DNA of 62,505 bases, from assembly GCA_019694435.1 (NCBI GenBank), contig JAIBBZ010000033.1:1-62505 (forward strand). Direction: 5' to 3'. The translations under genes and the position numbers were made by a program. Of the stretch, positions 26,448 to 35,432 are shown one piece after another. This DNA comes from Pirellulales bacterium (GTDB lineage Bacteria > Planctomycetota > Planctomycetia > Pirellulales > JAEUIK01). The notes beneath the pieces were generated by a model. It did no database searches. It was not told the origin of the DNA and saw only the letters and a program-made list of their open reading frames with translations. Position 1 is the stretch's first letter. Every line of letters starts with the position of its first letter.

Positions 26448-27830
26448 TCAAGTGGCGAGTGGCTCGGTCGCCGGCAAGAAAAAGCTAAACCGGGCCCCCT
26501 GCCCCGGTTCGCTGGTGACCGTCAGCCGGCCGTCGTGCAGCGTGGCGATGCGCCAGGCCTTCGATAGGCCGAAGCCCAATCCGCGGCCGGCCGAGCGGCC
26601 CGAGTAGAACGGGTCGAACAAGTGCCGGCGCACCTCCGGAGAGATTCCCGGTCCGGTGTCCTGCAGACTGATTTCGACGATTCCTGCCTCGTGCCGGCGG
26701 GCATCGATCTCCAGCCGCCCGCCCGGCGCCATGGCTTGCAGCGCGTTGTCGGCCACGGCCCGCAGCGCGACGAGCAATTGCGTCGGATCGGCCATGACGA
26801 CCAAGGGACCGCCCTGGATGTTCGAGAGCAGATCGATTTGGCGCAGGGCCGCCTCGGGCACGAGACCCTCGACCAGCCGTGCGAGCAACTTGCTCAGTTC
26901 GACCGGCTCGCGCTCGGGCCAAGGGGGTCTTGCGAACAGCATCAGATCGGAAATCATCTCGTGCACGCGGCGGGCCTGCGCGTGAATGCCGGCCAGTTCG
27001 CGCCGGCGTTCGGGGTCGCGCTCGTCACGGGCCAGCAACTGAGCCCGACCGGAAATGACGGCCAGGGGGTTGTTGATTTCATGCCCAGCGCCGGCGGCCA
27101 GCTCGGCGAGCGACGCCAGCTTCTCCGTTTCCATGCGCGCTTGCTGCTCCGCAGCAGTTTGCCGCGCGACGAGCAGGTAGCGCCCCAGCGCTGCAAACCG
27201 CTCGGCAGGGCCTGGGCCGGGCCAGTGCCAATGCGCCTGAAGCGACTCGACCAACTCGGCAGGCGGCGAGCCGATTTCGGCCAAGGCCTGCCGTAGCGCT
27301 TGTTGGGCGGGGCCAGACTGCGGGGTCGTCTTACGATTGACCAGCGCACGGCGCCACCAGTCGGGAAGCGGTAACCGCGCGCGAGGAGCCTGGGCCTGGC
27401 TTCTGTATAGCCATTGCCGCGCGGCATGCGTCAGGCCCAGGAGATAGGCCTCGTCGGCGATCAGGGGCGCTGTGTTCGCCGCGCGCCGCGCGACAGCGAC
27501 TGAGAGCGCAGCGAGCCGGCACGCTTCCTCGCCTGAGAATTCCGCGCGCTGCGGCGCCGGGGATGCCGGTTCGAGCGCGGCGACGGCGGCCTGATTGGCC
27601 AGAGCCCAGTCGGCCAGCGCCGCCACGGAGCGCAGCGCGTCGTTTCCGCGCTGGTGCGCAACCGCCAGCAACCATAAGGCAAGCGGCGGATCGCAAGCCA
27701 GCGTCGCCCGAAACTCGTCGCCCGATTCCTCGGAGACCAGCGCAGCCAGCATGGCGTTTGCCGCGCCGTGCGACAGGTACACCCAGGGCTGAGTTTGCCC
27801 GGCGATCGTCAGCGGCAGCCATGCGCTCAT
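26448..27830 (-). CDS. Sensor histidine kinase, soluble, with N-terminal helical sensor-like region
   Basis: The 460-aa kinase lacks transmembrane helices. The N-terminal 200 residues are helical and Ala-rich and resemble an HDOD-like scaffold, although I cannot prove this. The H-box with H250 in GHEINNPLAVISG follows, then the dimerisation helix ending DLMLFARPP. The ATPase domain has the N-box-like VADNALQAMAPGG, G1 DTGPGISPE and G2 GRGLGFGLSKAWRI. It would autophosphorylate in the cytoplasm and pass phosphate to a receiver. The adjacent upstream response regulator (stop 91 bases before this ATG) is the obvious partner. Confidence 0.88.
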   Translation of the reverse strand: MSAWLPLTIAGQTQPWVYLSHGAANAMLAALVSEESGDEFRATLACDPPLALWLLAVAHQRGNDALRSVAALADWALANQAAVAALEPASPAPQRAEFSGEEACRLAALSVAVARRAANTAPLIADEAYLLGLTHAARQWLYRSQAQAPRARLPLPDWWRRALVNRKTTPQSGPAQQALRQALAEIGSPPAELVESLQAHWHWPGPGPAERFAALGRYLLVARQTAAEQQARMETEKLASLAELAAGAGHEINNPLAVISGRAQLLARDERDPERRRELAGIHAQARRVHEMISDLMLFARPPWPEREPVELSKLLARLVEGLVPEAALRQIDLLSNIQGGPLVVMADPTQLLVALRAVADNALQAMAPGGRLEIDARRHEAGIVEISLQDTGPGISPEVRRHLFDPFYSGRSAGRGLGFGLSKAWRIATLHDGRLTVTSEPGQGARFSFFLPATEPLAT

Positions 27831-27921
27831 ACGGGCGCCTCAGCAGGGCGCGGCAATAGACCTTCGGCCCGTGCGAAAGCCCGGGCAGTGTCGGCCGTGG
27901 CCTGGTCCCGCGAGCCTGTGT

Positions 27922-28503
27922 TTAGCTGGCCGAGAAGACTTCCATGTCGAGCAGCTGGCACATCCGCTCGACCAGCTTCTCGACTTCGAACGGCTTTTGC
28001 ATGAAGTCGTTCGCGCCCGCGGCACGCAGCTCTTCGACCTTGTCCGCCTCGACCATGCCCGAGATGCAGATAATTCGCACGTCGTCCATGGTCCGGTCGC
28101 TCCGGACGCGGGTGCAGACTTCCTTGCCGTTGATATCGGGAAGCATGACGTCGAGCACGATCAGGTCTGGATGGTAGTCCTTGACCATCATGCCGGCGTC
28201 GAAGCCGTTGTTGACCGTGCGGATCTCGAAGCGGCCGTCTTTTTCCAGCACGTCGCAGATCAATTCGACCAACTCGGCATCGTCATCGACGACGAGGACC
28301 TTGCGCTTGCCGCTTTCGAGGGCATCGGTCGGGATGCCGTTATCGCGCATAAAGATGAACAACTGGTCGCGGGGAATCCGGCGGAAGCGGCTCCCGGGCA
28401 CGCGAAATCCCTTCAACTGCCCCGAATCGAAGCAGCGAATAATCGTCTGCTGGCTGACCTTGCAAATCTTGGCCGCTTCACCGGTCGTGAACACAGTCTT
28501 CAT
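27922..28503 (-). CDS. Response regulator with N-terminal excisionase-type helix-turn-helix
   Basis: The 193-aa protein joins an excisionase-like (HTH_17/MerR-like) DNA-binding domain (residues 1-55: FTTGEAAKICKVSQQTIIRC, then GSRFRRIPRDQL) to a C-terminal CheY-like receiver (67-185). Receiver residues are complete: acidic pocket D73-D74-D75, phospho-acceptor D118 in IVLDVMLPD, Ser/Thr in ICISGM, and K170 in MQKPF. The DNA-binding domain at the N-terminus and the receiver at the C-terminus is the reverse of the usual order. The kinase gene follows. Expression is probably controlled by the promoter at 28804-28831 and the long leader; GGGAGAGGGGTGG precedes the ATG. Confidence 0.9.
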   Translation of the reverse strand: MKTVFTTGEAAKICKVSQQTIIRCFDSGQLKGFRVPGSRFRRIPRDQLFIFMRDNGIPTDALESGKRKVLVVDDDAELVELICDVLEKDGRFEIRTVNNGFDAGMMVKDYHPDLIVLDVMLPDINGKEVCTRVRSDRTMDDVRIICISGMVEADKVEELRAAGANDFMQKPFEVEKLVERMCQLLDMEVFSAS

Positions 28504-28568
28504 TGTCGATTACCACCCCTCTCCCTAGCCGCTTGAAGCTGGGCTAGTTAAGGAGGGCGTCCCTCGTC

Positions 28569-28589
28569 GCGGCTCTTCCGAAGAGCCGC
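28569..28589 (-). repeat. Perfect 9-bp hairpin in the response regulator leader
   Basis: The arms GCGGCTCTT (28569-28577) and AAGAGCCGC (28581-28589) are exact complements around a 3-base loop. It lies 66 bases upstream of the start codon. No U-run follows, so simple rho-independent termination is unlikely. Confidence 0.75.
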
Positions 28590-28803
28590 AGGGCCGCCGC
28601 GTCGTCCATGTAGGGGGCCACCCAACGGACCCGAACTCAGCAGGGCATACCGACGACGAAAACCTGCGTATGGCGACAGTTCACGCCGACCGAGCACCCG
28701 ACGGAGAGTTCGCGTCGTCCGTAAAGCCTTTAGTCCGCTAGGCTTTTGTAACCCACAGGCTCGCTAAAGCCTGCCAGAATTACCGAGCTTTCCACTGGCA
28801 GGG

Positions 28804-28831
28804 ATTATAGCCACCGCTCAGGGCCAGTCAA
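28804..28831 (-). promoter_or_regulatory. Near-consensus sigma-70 promoter for the response regulator
   Basis: On the minus strand, -35 TTGACT (28831-28826) and a perfect -10 TATAAT (28809-28804) are 16 bases apart. Transcription would start near 28797, leaving a leader of about 290 bases. It is by far the best promoter match I found in the window. Confidence 0.75.
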
Positions 28832-28873
28832 TATGAGTATTTTTGAAGTAACCTATTGTGGGATCAGTGGTTG

Positions 28874-28893
28874 TATTGATCGGCCGGTCAATA
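28874..28893. promoter_or_regulatory. 20-bp palindrome upstream of the response regulator promoter
   Basis: TATTGATCGG joined to CCGGTCAATA is a palindrome with one mismatch (T against C at the sixth position). It lies about 43 bases upstream of the -35 box, near -77 to -96. It could be an operator for an activator, perhaps the response regulator itself. Confidence 0.5.
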
Positions 28894-29047
28894 GCCTGAG
28901 AACCCGGCCGGCCTTTCGGCGTTCGGTTTGTTGCCAAATGCGGGTCATCGCTGCTTGCCCACGTTCCCGAATGTGAGGGGCGGACGCGATTCGGCCAACG
29001 CGCATTGCGCACCGAGTGGGGCAACATACCGGTGAGAGTCGCGCCGC

Positions 29048-30898
29048 CTAACTTCTCCCTTCGAGGTGAACCATCAGGATCGCCAGGTCCGCGGGAGTGA
29101 TGCCGCTGATCCGTCCGGCCTGGTCCAGGCTCGCCGGTCGAATGCGTACCAGCTTCTCTCGGGCCTCGGCTCGGAGCTGAGGCACGCGTTGGTAATCGAA
29201 GTTTGCCGGGATGCGTTTCACCGCCAGCCGCTGCTGCCGCTCGACGTCGAGGGCCTGACGTTCGATATAGCCGGCGTACTTCACGTCGATCTCGACCTGG
29301 TCGGCAATCTCGGGACCCACCTGGGCCAACTCCGGCACGCGTGCGGCCAGACCGGCAAAGCGGACATCCTGCCGACGCAAGAGTTGTTCGAGGGTCAGAT
29401 TATCCACCCTGTGTGTCCGCAGCATCTCTAGCATTCGCTCGATCTCCGCCAGCTTCTCCGAGAACCGGCGCCAGCGGTGGGCGTCGACCAGACCCCATTG
29501 CTGGCCGAGCGGCGTGAGCCGTCGATCGGCATTGTCGTGCCGCAACAGCAGGCGGTACTCGGCCCGGCTGGTAAACATCCGATAGGGTTCGTCGACCCCC
29601 CGGGTCACGAGATCGTCGATCAAAACGCCGATGTACGCCTGTTCTCGCCCGAGGGTGACCGGGTCGCGACCGGCCGCCGCGCGGGCGGCATTGACGCCGG
29701 CGATCAGCCCTTGTGCCGCCGCTTCTTCATAGCCGGTGGTGCCGTTGAGCTGGCCAGCGAAGTACAGCCCGGCGACGCGCTTGGTTTCGAGCGAGGCGAA
29801 CAACTGCTCGGGCGGCGCATAGTCGTATTCGACCGCATAGCCGTAGCGCATGATTTCGGCCCGCTCCAGGCCGGGGATCAGGCGGAACAAAGCATCTTGC
29901 ACGTCGCGCGGCAGGCTGGTGGAGATACCGTTGACGTAGACCTCGTGCGTTTGCCGGCCTTCCGGCTCGAGGAACAGTTGATGCGATGACTTGTCGGCAA
30001 AGCGAACGACCTTGTCCTCGATCGATGGACAATAGCGCGGGCCGCCTGAGCTGATCTGCCCGTTGTACATAGGCGCGCGGTGCAGGTTGGCGAGGATCAA
30101 TTCATGCGCGGCCTGGTTCGTATGGGTGATCCAACAGGGCAGCTGCGGGGCTGTGAGGCGGTCGGTGAGAAAAGAAAACGGCTGCGGCTCTTCATCGCCG
30201 GGTTGCAGCTCGCAGCGCTGGTAATCGATCGTGCGGCCGTTCAGGCGCGGCGGTGTGCCGGTCTTGAAGCGGCGCAGCTCGAAGCCCAAATCCGCGAGCG
30301 ACCGGCTCAAGCCGCCGGTGGTCCCCTCCCCGGCCCGGCCGCCGGGGGTCTGGGCTTCGCCCGTGTGCATCAGCGCCTGCAAGAACGTGCCCGTGGTCAG
30401 GATCACGGCACCGGCCCGGTACACGGCATCGCCGCGCACCCGAACTCCGTAGACGCGCTGCGCGCGGCCCAGTTGCGGCTGTTGCTCCGCGTGCGGCAAA
30501 GGCTCGGTCACGAGAGCTTCGACGGTTTCCTGTCGCAGCGTCAGGCCCGGTTGCGATTCGACGAGCCGCTTGATCTCGAACTGGTACGCCTTCTTATCCG
30601 CCTGCGCCCGCGGGCTGTGCATGGCCGGCCCTTTGCGGCGATTGAGCAGCCGGAACTGGATGCCCGTGGCGTCGATGGCCTGGCCCATCGCCCCGCCCAG
30701 GGCATCGATTTCGCGGACGATCTGCCCTTTGGCGACGCCGCCGATGGCCGGGTTGCAGCTCATCTGCCCGACCGTGTCGCAGTTGATCGTCAGCAGCGCC
30801 ACGCGCGCGCCCAGCCGCGCGGCGGCCAGCGCCGCTTCGGTCCCGGCGTGCCCGGCACCGACCACCACCACGTCAAAGTCATAGATGCACTCGGCCAT
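29048..30898 (-). CDS. mnmG: tRNA uridine-5-carboxymethylaminomethyl(34) synthesis protein
   Basis: MnmG (GidA), with MnmE, installs the carboxymethylaminomethyl group on the wobble uridine of several tRNAs. The 616-aa protein has the FAD dinucleotide motif [14 protein letters not shown] close to the N-terminus, [34 protein letters not shown], the middle motif [23 protein letters not shown] and the C-terminal helical domain. Nothing essential is missing. ATG 30898 ([14 protein letters not shown]) is preferred; ATG 30910 is in frame and would add four residues. mnmE is not in the window. It is divergent from the STAS gene. Confidence 0.97.
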   Translation of the reverse strand: MAECIYDFDVVVVGAGHAGTEAALAAARLGARVALLTINCDTVGQMSCNPAIGGVAKGQIVREIDALGGAMGQAIDATGIQFRLLNRRKGPAMHSPRAQADKKAYQFEIKRLVESQPGLTLRQETVEALVTEPLPHAEQQPQLGRAQRVYGVRVRGDAVYRAGAVILTTGTFLQALMHTGEAQTPGGRAGEGTTGGLSRSLADLGFELRRFKTGTPPRLNGRTIDYQRCELQPGDEEPQPFSFLTDRLTAPQLPCWITHTNQAAHELILANLHRAPMYNGQISSGGPRYCPSIEDKVVRFADKSSHQLFLEPEGRQTHEVYVNGISTSLPRDVQDALFRLIPGLERAEIMRYGYAVEYDYAPPEQLFASLETKRVAGLYFAGQLNGTTGYEEAAAQGLIAGVNAARAAAGRDPVTLGREQAYIGVLIDDLVTRGVDEPYRMFTSRAEYRLLLRHDNADRRLTPLGQQWGLVDAHRWRRFSEKLAEIERMLEMLRTHRVDNLTLEQLLRRQDVRFAGLAARVPELAQVGPEIADQVEIDVKYAGYIERQALDVERQQRLAVKRIPANFDYQRVPQLRAEAREKLVRIRPASLDQAGRISGITPADLAILMVHLEGRS

Positions 30899-31034
30899 GC
30901 CGACGATCATACACGCGGTGGCCGGGCGCTTCCGCAGGCAGGGCTTGCGGCCGGGTGGTACATTAGCGATTCCCGACCGCAGGGCGTCGCCCGCGGCGGT
31001 CGCCGCCGCAAGGCATTGGACAAAGGAACGCGCC

Positions 31035-31418
31035 TTGGCACACCTGACAATTCAAGAACGCGGCGAGGTGATCATGGTGACCTTCGCCCAGGCGAGAATT
31101 CTCGACGAAACCACGATCACGGCCATCGGCCGAGAGTTCGAAAAGCTCACGCTCGAGGCCGCCGCCACGCGCAAGCTGCTGCTGAATTTCAAGGGTGTCG
31201 ACTTCATGAGCTCGTCGATGCTGGGCAAAATCATGCGGCTGCACAAGCAATGCACGTCCGACAAGGTCAAGCTGAAGCTCTGCAACATCTGCCCGCAGGT
31301 GCTCGAGGTCTTCACGATCACCCGGTTGAACAAGGTGCTGGACATCGTGACGGACGAAGAAGCGGCGCTGTCCGCCTTCGAGGCGGGGGGCGCGAAGCGC
31401 GGCTGGTTCGGCCGGTAG
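31035..31418 (+). CDS. STAS-domain protein (anti-anti-sigma factor antagonist-like)
   Basis: This 127-aa single-domain STAS protein has the core [21 protein letters not shown], in which the serines lie at the site phosphorylated in SpoIIAA-type antagonists. Such proteins bind anti-sigma kinases or act in stressosome-like switches. No RsbW-type kinase or sigma gene is adjacent, so the partner is unknown. The start is probably TTG at 31035 (protein [12 protein letters not shown]), preceded by AAAGGAA at 31022-31028 with a 6-base gap; the next ATG (31074) would remove the first beta strand. The C-terminus ends in a basic tail RGWFGR. Confidence 0.85.
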   Translation: MAHLTIQERGEVIMVTFAQARILDETTITAIGREFEKLTLEAAATRKLLLNFKGVDFMSSSMLGKIMRLHKQCTSDKVKLKLCNICPQVLEVFTITRLNKVLDIVTDEEAALSAFEAGGAKRGWFGR

Positions 31419-31429
31419 CCGCGCCGCGG

Positions 31430-33220
31430 CTAGGCTCGCTTGCCGCCGGGGACGCGCAGGTCGAACAGGCCGAAGATCTCGTCGCGCGACAGGCCCAGGT
31501 GAGCCTGAGGCTGGGCGTCAGAGAAGATCGTATCGAACAGCTCCCGCTTGTCGCGCAGCACCTGGTCGATGCGTTCCTCGATCGTGCCCCGCGTGACGAA
31601 GCGCGTCACGGTGACCGGCCCCGCGACGCCGATCCGGTGGGCCCGGTTGATTGCCTGGTCTTCGACGGCCGGATTCCACCAGCGGTCGAATAAGAACACA
31701 TAGTTGGCGAATTGCAGGTTCAGCCCCACCCCGCCGGCGCCGTAACTCATCAGCAGCACGTGGCGGCTGCGATCTTCGCGAAAGCGCTGCAGGACGCCGT
31801 CGCGCTGCGCAGCCGGGACGCGCCCGTGATAGGAGAGCGTGCCGAACCGCTTCAGCCGCGCGGCGAGCTCGTCGAGCGTTTGCACCCATTGGCTGAAGAC
31901 GAGCGCCTTCTGACCGCTGGCGGCAACCTCCTCGAGATCGGCAGCCAGCCGCTCGAGCTTGGCGCTTTCGCCCGTCGCGGGATCGAAGTTGCAGATCTGT
32001 TTGAGCCGCAGCACCAGCTCGAAGACGTGCTGGATGGTTGCTCCGGCGCCCAGCCCTGCCAGGCGCAGTACGCCTTCTTCCTCGGCCAGCCGGTAGCTTT
32101 CGCGCTGCTCGTCCGAGAGCTCGACTTCGGCGTCGCGATCCAGTCGCGGCGGCATGTCGGTCAACACGAGGTCCTTGGTGCGCCGCAACACGTAGCCGCC
32201 AGCGATTTGCCCCATCCGCCGGGGCTTCATGTCGGCATGCAGCGTGCCGGGCGAGACGAACTCGAAGATTCCGACCAGGTCTTCGGCGCTGTTTTCGACC
32301 GGCGTGCCGGTCAGGGCCCAACTACGGTCGCGGTGCATCTGCCGGACGATCGTGGCCGTCTGGTTCGAGCGGTTCTTGATCCGTTGCGATTCGTCGAGCA
32401 CGACCAGGTCGAAGTGCCGCTCGGGCGCAAGCAGCGTGTCGCGGTCGCGCTGCAACAACTCATAATTGGCAATCCGCACCGGGGCGTCGGCCAGGTGCCA
32501 TTGCCAGCGGCGCCGGGCCTGATCGCCTTCGATGACCGTCAATGGGATCTCCGGCGCCCACAGATTGAACTCGCGCTGCCAGTTGGTCACCAGCGGCTTG
32601 GGACAGATCAACAGCGCGTTGCGGATTTCGCCGGCGTGTAGCAACAGGCGGATCGCCGTCACGGCCTGCATCGTCTTTCCCAGGCCCATCTCGTCGGCCA
32701 GGATGGCCGCATGCCGTGGATAGAGAAAGGCAATGCCTTCGTACTGGTAGGGAAACGGCTGGAAGGGAAAGTGCAGCGCCTGGCGCGAGACCACCGCCTC
32801 AAGTGAAGGCTGTAGCACGTAGTACAGCCGGTCCTCGAGCTTGATCACGTCGGCCGGCGGGCGTAGTCGAGTGTGGTGCGCACCAGCACCTCCGCCGGCC
32901 GGAACAGCCGTCGATGGGGCTGGTCGCGCAGTGGGTGGGTTGGGTTGCTGCGGGGCGAACGGGTTGCCCGCCGGCGGCGCGAATTGAAAACTCCGCACGC
33001 GCACCGCGGGCGCAGCAAAGTTGCCGCTGGTCACGGCCGGTCGGGTCAGCTCAAGCTGCGCCGAAAGCAAGCGGATTTTGGGTGGCCGCGCCAGGGCCGT
33101 TTGCCAGCCGGTCGCCTCGGTCGCCACCGGCAGCCGGCAATCGAGCGAGGCGACGCGCGGCTCTGCCGACGTGGATTTGCCGGCCGACCTGCTCGCGAGC
33201 CATCCGTGAGGCCCGTTCAT
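31430..33220 (-). CDS. SNF2-family DNA-dependent ATPase/helicase
   Basis: The 596-aa protein has a low-complexity Pro/Ala-rich head (about residues 60-120) and then a complete SNF2 ATPase core. Motif I is DEMGLGKT (176-183), motif II is LDESQRIKN, motif III is ALTGTPVEN, and the helicase C-terminal lobe has FSQWVQTLDEL, MSYGAGGVGLNL and RAHRIG. Bacterial relatives (HepA/RapA-like or SWIM-less SNF2) remodel protein-DNA or RNA-polymerase complexes. Motif II reads D-E-S-Q rather than the usual D-E-A-H. The ATG at 33220 overlaps the stop of the upstream gene by 4 bases, so the two are translationally coupled. A longer open frame upstream is the antisense or alternate-frame shadow of that gene. 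Confidence 0.9.
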   Translation of the reverse strand: MNGPHGWLASRSAGKSTSAEPRVASLDCRLPVATEATGWQTALARPPKIRLLSAQLELTRPAVTSGNFAAPAVRVRSFQFAPPAGNPFAPQQPNPPTARPAPSTAVPAGGGAGAHHTRLRPPADVIKLEDRLYYVLQPSLEAVVSRQALHFPFQPFPYQYEGIAFLYPRHAAILADEMGLGKTMQAVTAIRLLLHAGEIRNALLICPKPLVTNWQREFNLWAPEIPLTVIEGDQARRRWQWHLADAPVRIANYELLQRDRDTLLAPERHFDLVVLDESQRIKNRSNQTATIVRQMHRDRSWALTGTPVENSAEDLVGIFEFVSPGTLHADMKPRRMGQIAGGYVLRRTKDLVLTDMPPRLDRDAEVELSDEQRESYRLAEEEGVLRLAGLGAGATIQHVFELVLRLKQICNFDPATGESAKLERLAADLEEVAASGQKALVFSQWVQTLDELAARLKRFGTLSYHGRVPAAQRDGVLQRFREDRSRHVLLMSYGAGGVGLNLQFANYVFLFDRWWNPAVEDQAINRAHRIGVAGPVTVTRFVTRGTIEERIDQVLRDKRELFDTIFSDAQPQAHLGLSRDEIFGLFDLRVPGGKRA

Positions 33221-33792
33221 CGGTTGCCGCGCTGCGTCTCGACGAGCGCCTCGCGAATGCGTCCGAACGGCTCGCTCAAATCGAGCGCGGATACCAGCTC
33301 GCCAAGGCCGGCGCAGAGCGTGGCGTCGGCGGCATGCTGCGGGGCCACCGCCACCCGCGCGCTGCCCAGTGCGACATAGTGCAAGCGCGGCAGTCCGGCG
33401 TGGGGCGCGTCGACGCGGAATTTTTTCGTCGCGGAGGCCTCGCTGCTCGCGGGCACCTGTTCGCCGGCTTGTTCCACCAGCACGACCGGCACCTTGGCGT
33501 GGTCGCGCAGCGCCAGGACCGGCTCTTCGTCCGTGCAAATCAGTCGCACGTCGGCCGTTGACTTGGTCATCAAAGTGCGGCCGATCTGCTCGCCATAGAG
33601 ATAGGGCCGTAGCGTCGGGCCGTAGAGAATCTCCTGGGCCCGGTTGGGGCGCACGGGGGCCGTGCAGTGGAATTCCAACGGCCTGCCAGCCGCGTTTAAG
33701 ACCAGATAGCCGCCGACCAGCCCCGATTCGGGCAGATCGACGACCGTCAAGAATCCCAGGGCCGCCGGCGACCGGGCGTCGCGCACTAGCAT
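33217..33792 (-). CDS. Conserved-looking hypothetical protein coupled to the SNF2 helicase
   Basis: I do not recognise this 191-aa protein. It has no signal peptide or membrane helix. It contains alternating hydrophobic strands (LGFLTVVDLPESGLVGG, YLVLNAAGRPLEF), a Thr-Ala-Pro-Val-Arg-Pro-Asn segment, and a middle with VRLICTDEEPVLALRD. The reading frame ends in ATGA shared with the helicase start, so the two proteins are made together and likely work together. The 5' region (33793-33996) is shared with the divergent gene at 33997. It could be a small partner or regulator of the ATPase; this is inference from position only. Confidence 0.7.
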   Translation of the reverse strand: MLVRDARSPAALGFLTVVDLPESGLVGGYLVLNAAGRPLEFHCTAPVRPNRAQEILYGPTLRPYLYGEQIGRTLMTKSTADVRLICTDEEPVLALRDHAKVPVVLVEQAGEQVPASSEASATKKFRVDAPHAGLPRLHYVALGSARVAVAPQHAADATLCAGLGELVSALDLSEPFGRIREALVETQRGNR

Positions 33793-33938
33793 GTCGAACT
33801 CCGGCGGGGGCGGGACGGCAAGGGGCAGCGGCGTCCCGGGTCCGCCGGGACGTCAACCGGGGGTATCGACCGCACCGATCGGTCGACTTGAGCACCCCAT
33901 GCTAGCGCTGGTTTCGACCGTCAGCCCGCGCCGAGTAC

Positions 33939-33968
33939 TCGACTTTTCGCGCACCGGCTGGGTATACT
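33939..33968 (+). promoter_or_regulatory. Candidate promoter for the gene at 33997
   Basis: The -10 TATACT (33963-33968) is 18 bases after TCGACT (33939-33944), and a clear AAGGAG ribosome site (33980-33985) follows, 11 bases before the ATG. Confidence 0.5.
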
Positions 33969-33996
33969 CGGGGTTCTTCAAGGAGTTGCGTAGCCT

Positions 33997-34461
33997 ATGA
34001 GCCGCGATCGCCAGCCCGAAGCGGAATTGTTCACCCAAGTCGACATTTCTGCCGGCACGAGCTCCAGCCAGCCCGTGTCGGCCAACCTGCACGACGCTCA
34101 AAGTCAACTTCTTCGGCAAATCCTGCAGGCGCTCGACCGCAACAACGAGCTGCTCGAGGAACTGGTCACGCACCAGAACTCGGCCCAGCGCCAGCGGCAG
34201 CAGGAATTAGGCCAATGGCGGCAGTCAAATCCCCGCCTGGCCCAGAAGTGTCGCCTGGCGGCCGAGACGCTTAGCCGGGTGCAGACCGAGTTTCTCGACT
34301 CGCTCGTGACCGAGGTCCGCGAAAACGGCGACACGCTCATGGACGGTGAGTTCATGCTGACCGAATTCGTCGATCGTTTCGGACCGCGGTTGGCACATCT
34401 CAATGGCGTGATTCAGGTGCTCTCGCAACTGAGCGCGCCGGCTTCCACCGCCGACGGCTGA
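33997..34461 (+). CDS. Small soluble coiled-coil protein, unknown function
   Basis: I do not recognise a family for this 154-aa protein. The first 30 residues are polar and probably disordered. Residues about 32-75 (DAQSQLLRQILQALDRNNELLEELVTH and on) form a strong predicted coiled coil with Leu heptads. The remainder is helical with a conserved-looking ALA-E-T-L-S-R-V-Q-T-E-F-L-D-S-L segment and a FGPRLAHLNG motif. There is no membrane segment. It has its own good promoter and ribosome site, which suggests steady expression. It is divergent from the unknown-SNF2 pair. Confidence 0.7.
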   Translation: MSRDRQPEAELFTQVDISAGTSSSQPVSANLHDAQSQLLRQILQALDRNNELLEELVTHQNSAQRQRQQELGQWRQSNPRLAQKCRLAAETLSRVQTEFLDSLVTEVRENGDTLMDGEFMLTEFVDRFGPRLAHLNGVIQVLSQLSAPASTADG

Positions 34462-34550
34462 TCGTGCTCGTTGGCCCGTGCGGTTGCCCTGCCGGGCGGC
34501 GGTGCGCTTGTCCGGCCCGTTGATTGGCCTCGTCTCGCGTTACCCCCGTC

Positions 34551-35432
34551 ATGCAAGTCGAGCTGGTCACCGCAACCGCTGCCGATGGAGTCCGGCTCGA
34601 TGGCGCCCACTATCGCCCGGCCGCGGCCGGCAGCTTGGCGCTCGACGCACTGGTCTGCGTGCATGGCACGGGGAGCAACTTCTACGCTTCGACGCTCCTG
34701 ACGAACCTGGCCGAGTCGCTCGTCGGACGAGGCATCGCCACCATCGTCGTCAACACACGCGGCCACGATGCGATGTGCACGTTGTCCACGCCGTTCGGTC
34801 CGCGCAAAGGTGGCGCGGCCTATGAAGTCGTCGACGATTGCAGGCTCGACCTGGGGGCCTGGCTGGCACGGGCCCAGGCATTGGGATACGCCCGCGTGGG
34901 GCTCTTGGGACACAGCCTGGGCGGGTTCAAGTCGATCTACTATGCAGCCGGCGGCGAGCAGCCCGTGCCCCAGTGCATCGTCGCCATTTCACCGCCGTCG
35001 CTGTCGCATGCCGCGTTTTTGGCGGGACCCAGGCGGGCGGAATTCCTGGCGACCTACGAACAGGCACGGCAATTGGCCGATCGCGGCGAGCCCGACGGGC
35101 TGATCGAGGCGACCTTTCCGTTCCCTTATCTCGTCACGGCGCGGGGGTTCCTCGACAAGTACGGTCCCGACGGGCGCTACGAGCTGTTGGCTGCAGTCGC
35201 GCGGTACTCGGGGCCGCTGCTGGTCACGTTCGGCGCGGCCGAAGTACGGATGCCGGCCAACGTGGCGTTTCACGGTGCGCCCGAACGGCTGCTGTCGGCC
35301 ACGGCGAACCGAAACGCGCCGACGCAGGTCGCGGTGATCGCCGATGCGGACCATTTCTATGCCTCGGCGCGCCAGGAATTGACCGCGGTTGTCGAGCGAT
35401 GGCTGGTCAAAGCGTTCGGCGCGGCAAGCTGA
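34551..35432 (+). CDS. Alpha/beta hydrolase
   Basis: The 293-aa protein has the alpha/beta hydrolase fold. The oxyanion region is CVHGTGSNFY, the nucleophile is S122 in GHSLGG, and a C-terminal His lies in DADHFYAS. An acidic residue after strand 6 is provided by FGAAEVRMP or nearby. It is probably an esterase, thioesterase or lipase-like hydrolase acting in the cytoplasm, as there is no signal peptide. It opens the plus-strand run that continues to 51.9 kb and could supply a free acid to the enzymes that follow. ATG 34551 starts MQVELVTATAADGVRLDG. Confidence 0.8.
   Translation: MQVELVTATAADGVRLDGAHYRPAAAGSLALDALVCVHGTGSNFYASTLLTNLAESLVGRGIATIVVNTRGHDAMCTLSTPFGPRKGGAAYEVVDDCRLDLGAWLARAQALGYARVGLLGHSLGGFKSIYYAAGGEQPVPQCIVAISPPSLSHAAFLAGPRRAEFLATYEQARQLADRGEPDGLIEATFPFPYLVTARGFLDKYGPDGRYELLAAVARYSGPLLVTFGAAEVRMPANVAFHGAPERLLSATANRNAPTQVAVIADADHFYASARQELTAVVERWLVKAFGAAS

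Larger units (their letters stand above)
28504..29047 (-). other. Long intergenic region: structured leader and promoter of the response regulator gene
   Basis: This 544-base gap between mnmG and the response regulator gene holds no convincing protein gene; the 69-codon frame at 28818-29027 looks spurious. It contains a near-consensus promoter (28804-28831), a 20-bp palindrome upstream of it (28874-28893) and a transcribed leader of about 290 bases. Leader hairpins are at 28525-28547 (CTAGCC/GGCTAG), 28569-28589, 28723-28746 (AAAGCC/GGCTTT plus TAG/CTA around TCCG), 28756-28773 (CAGGCT/AGCCTG) and 28770-28802 (CCTGCCAG/CTGGCAGG). The last two share bases 28770-28773 and so exclude each other. 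I could not match the leader to a known riboswitch class from memory. Confidence 0.6.

Noticed and set aside
28569..28589. Rho-independent terminator
   Set aside because: A good stem but no run of U on either strand.
28756..28802. Cyclic-di-GMP riboswitch in the leader
   Set aside because: The leader has stems, but I could not find the conserved GEMM core sequence; no class is claimed.
28818..29027. 69-codon minus-strand frame in the response regulator leader region
   Set aside because: No ribosome site, no motif; it overlaps the promoter and palindrome.
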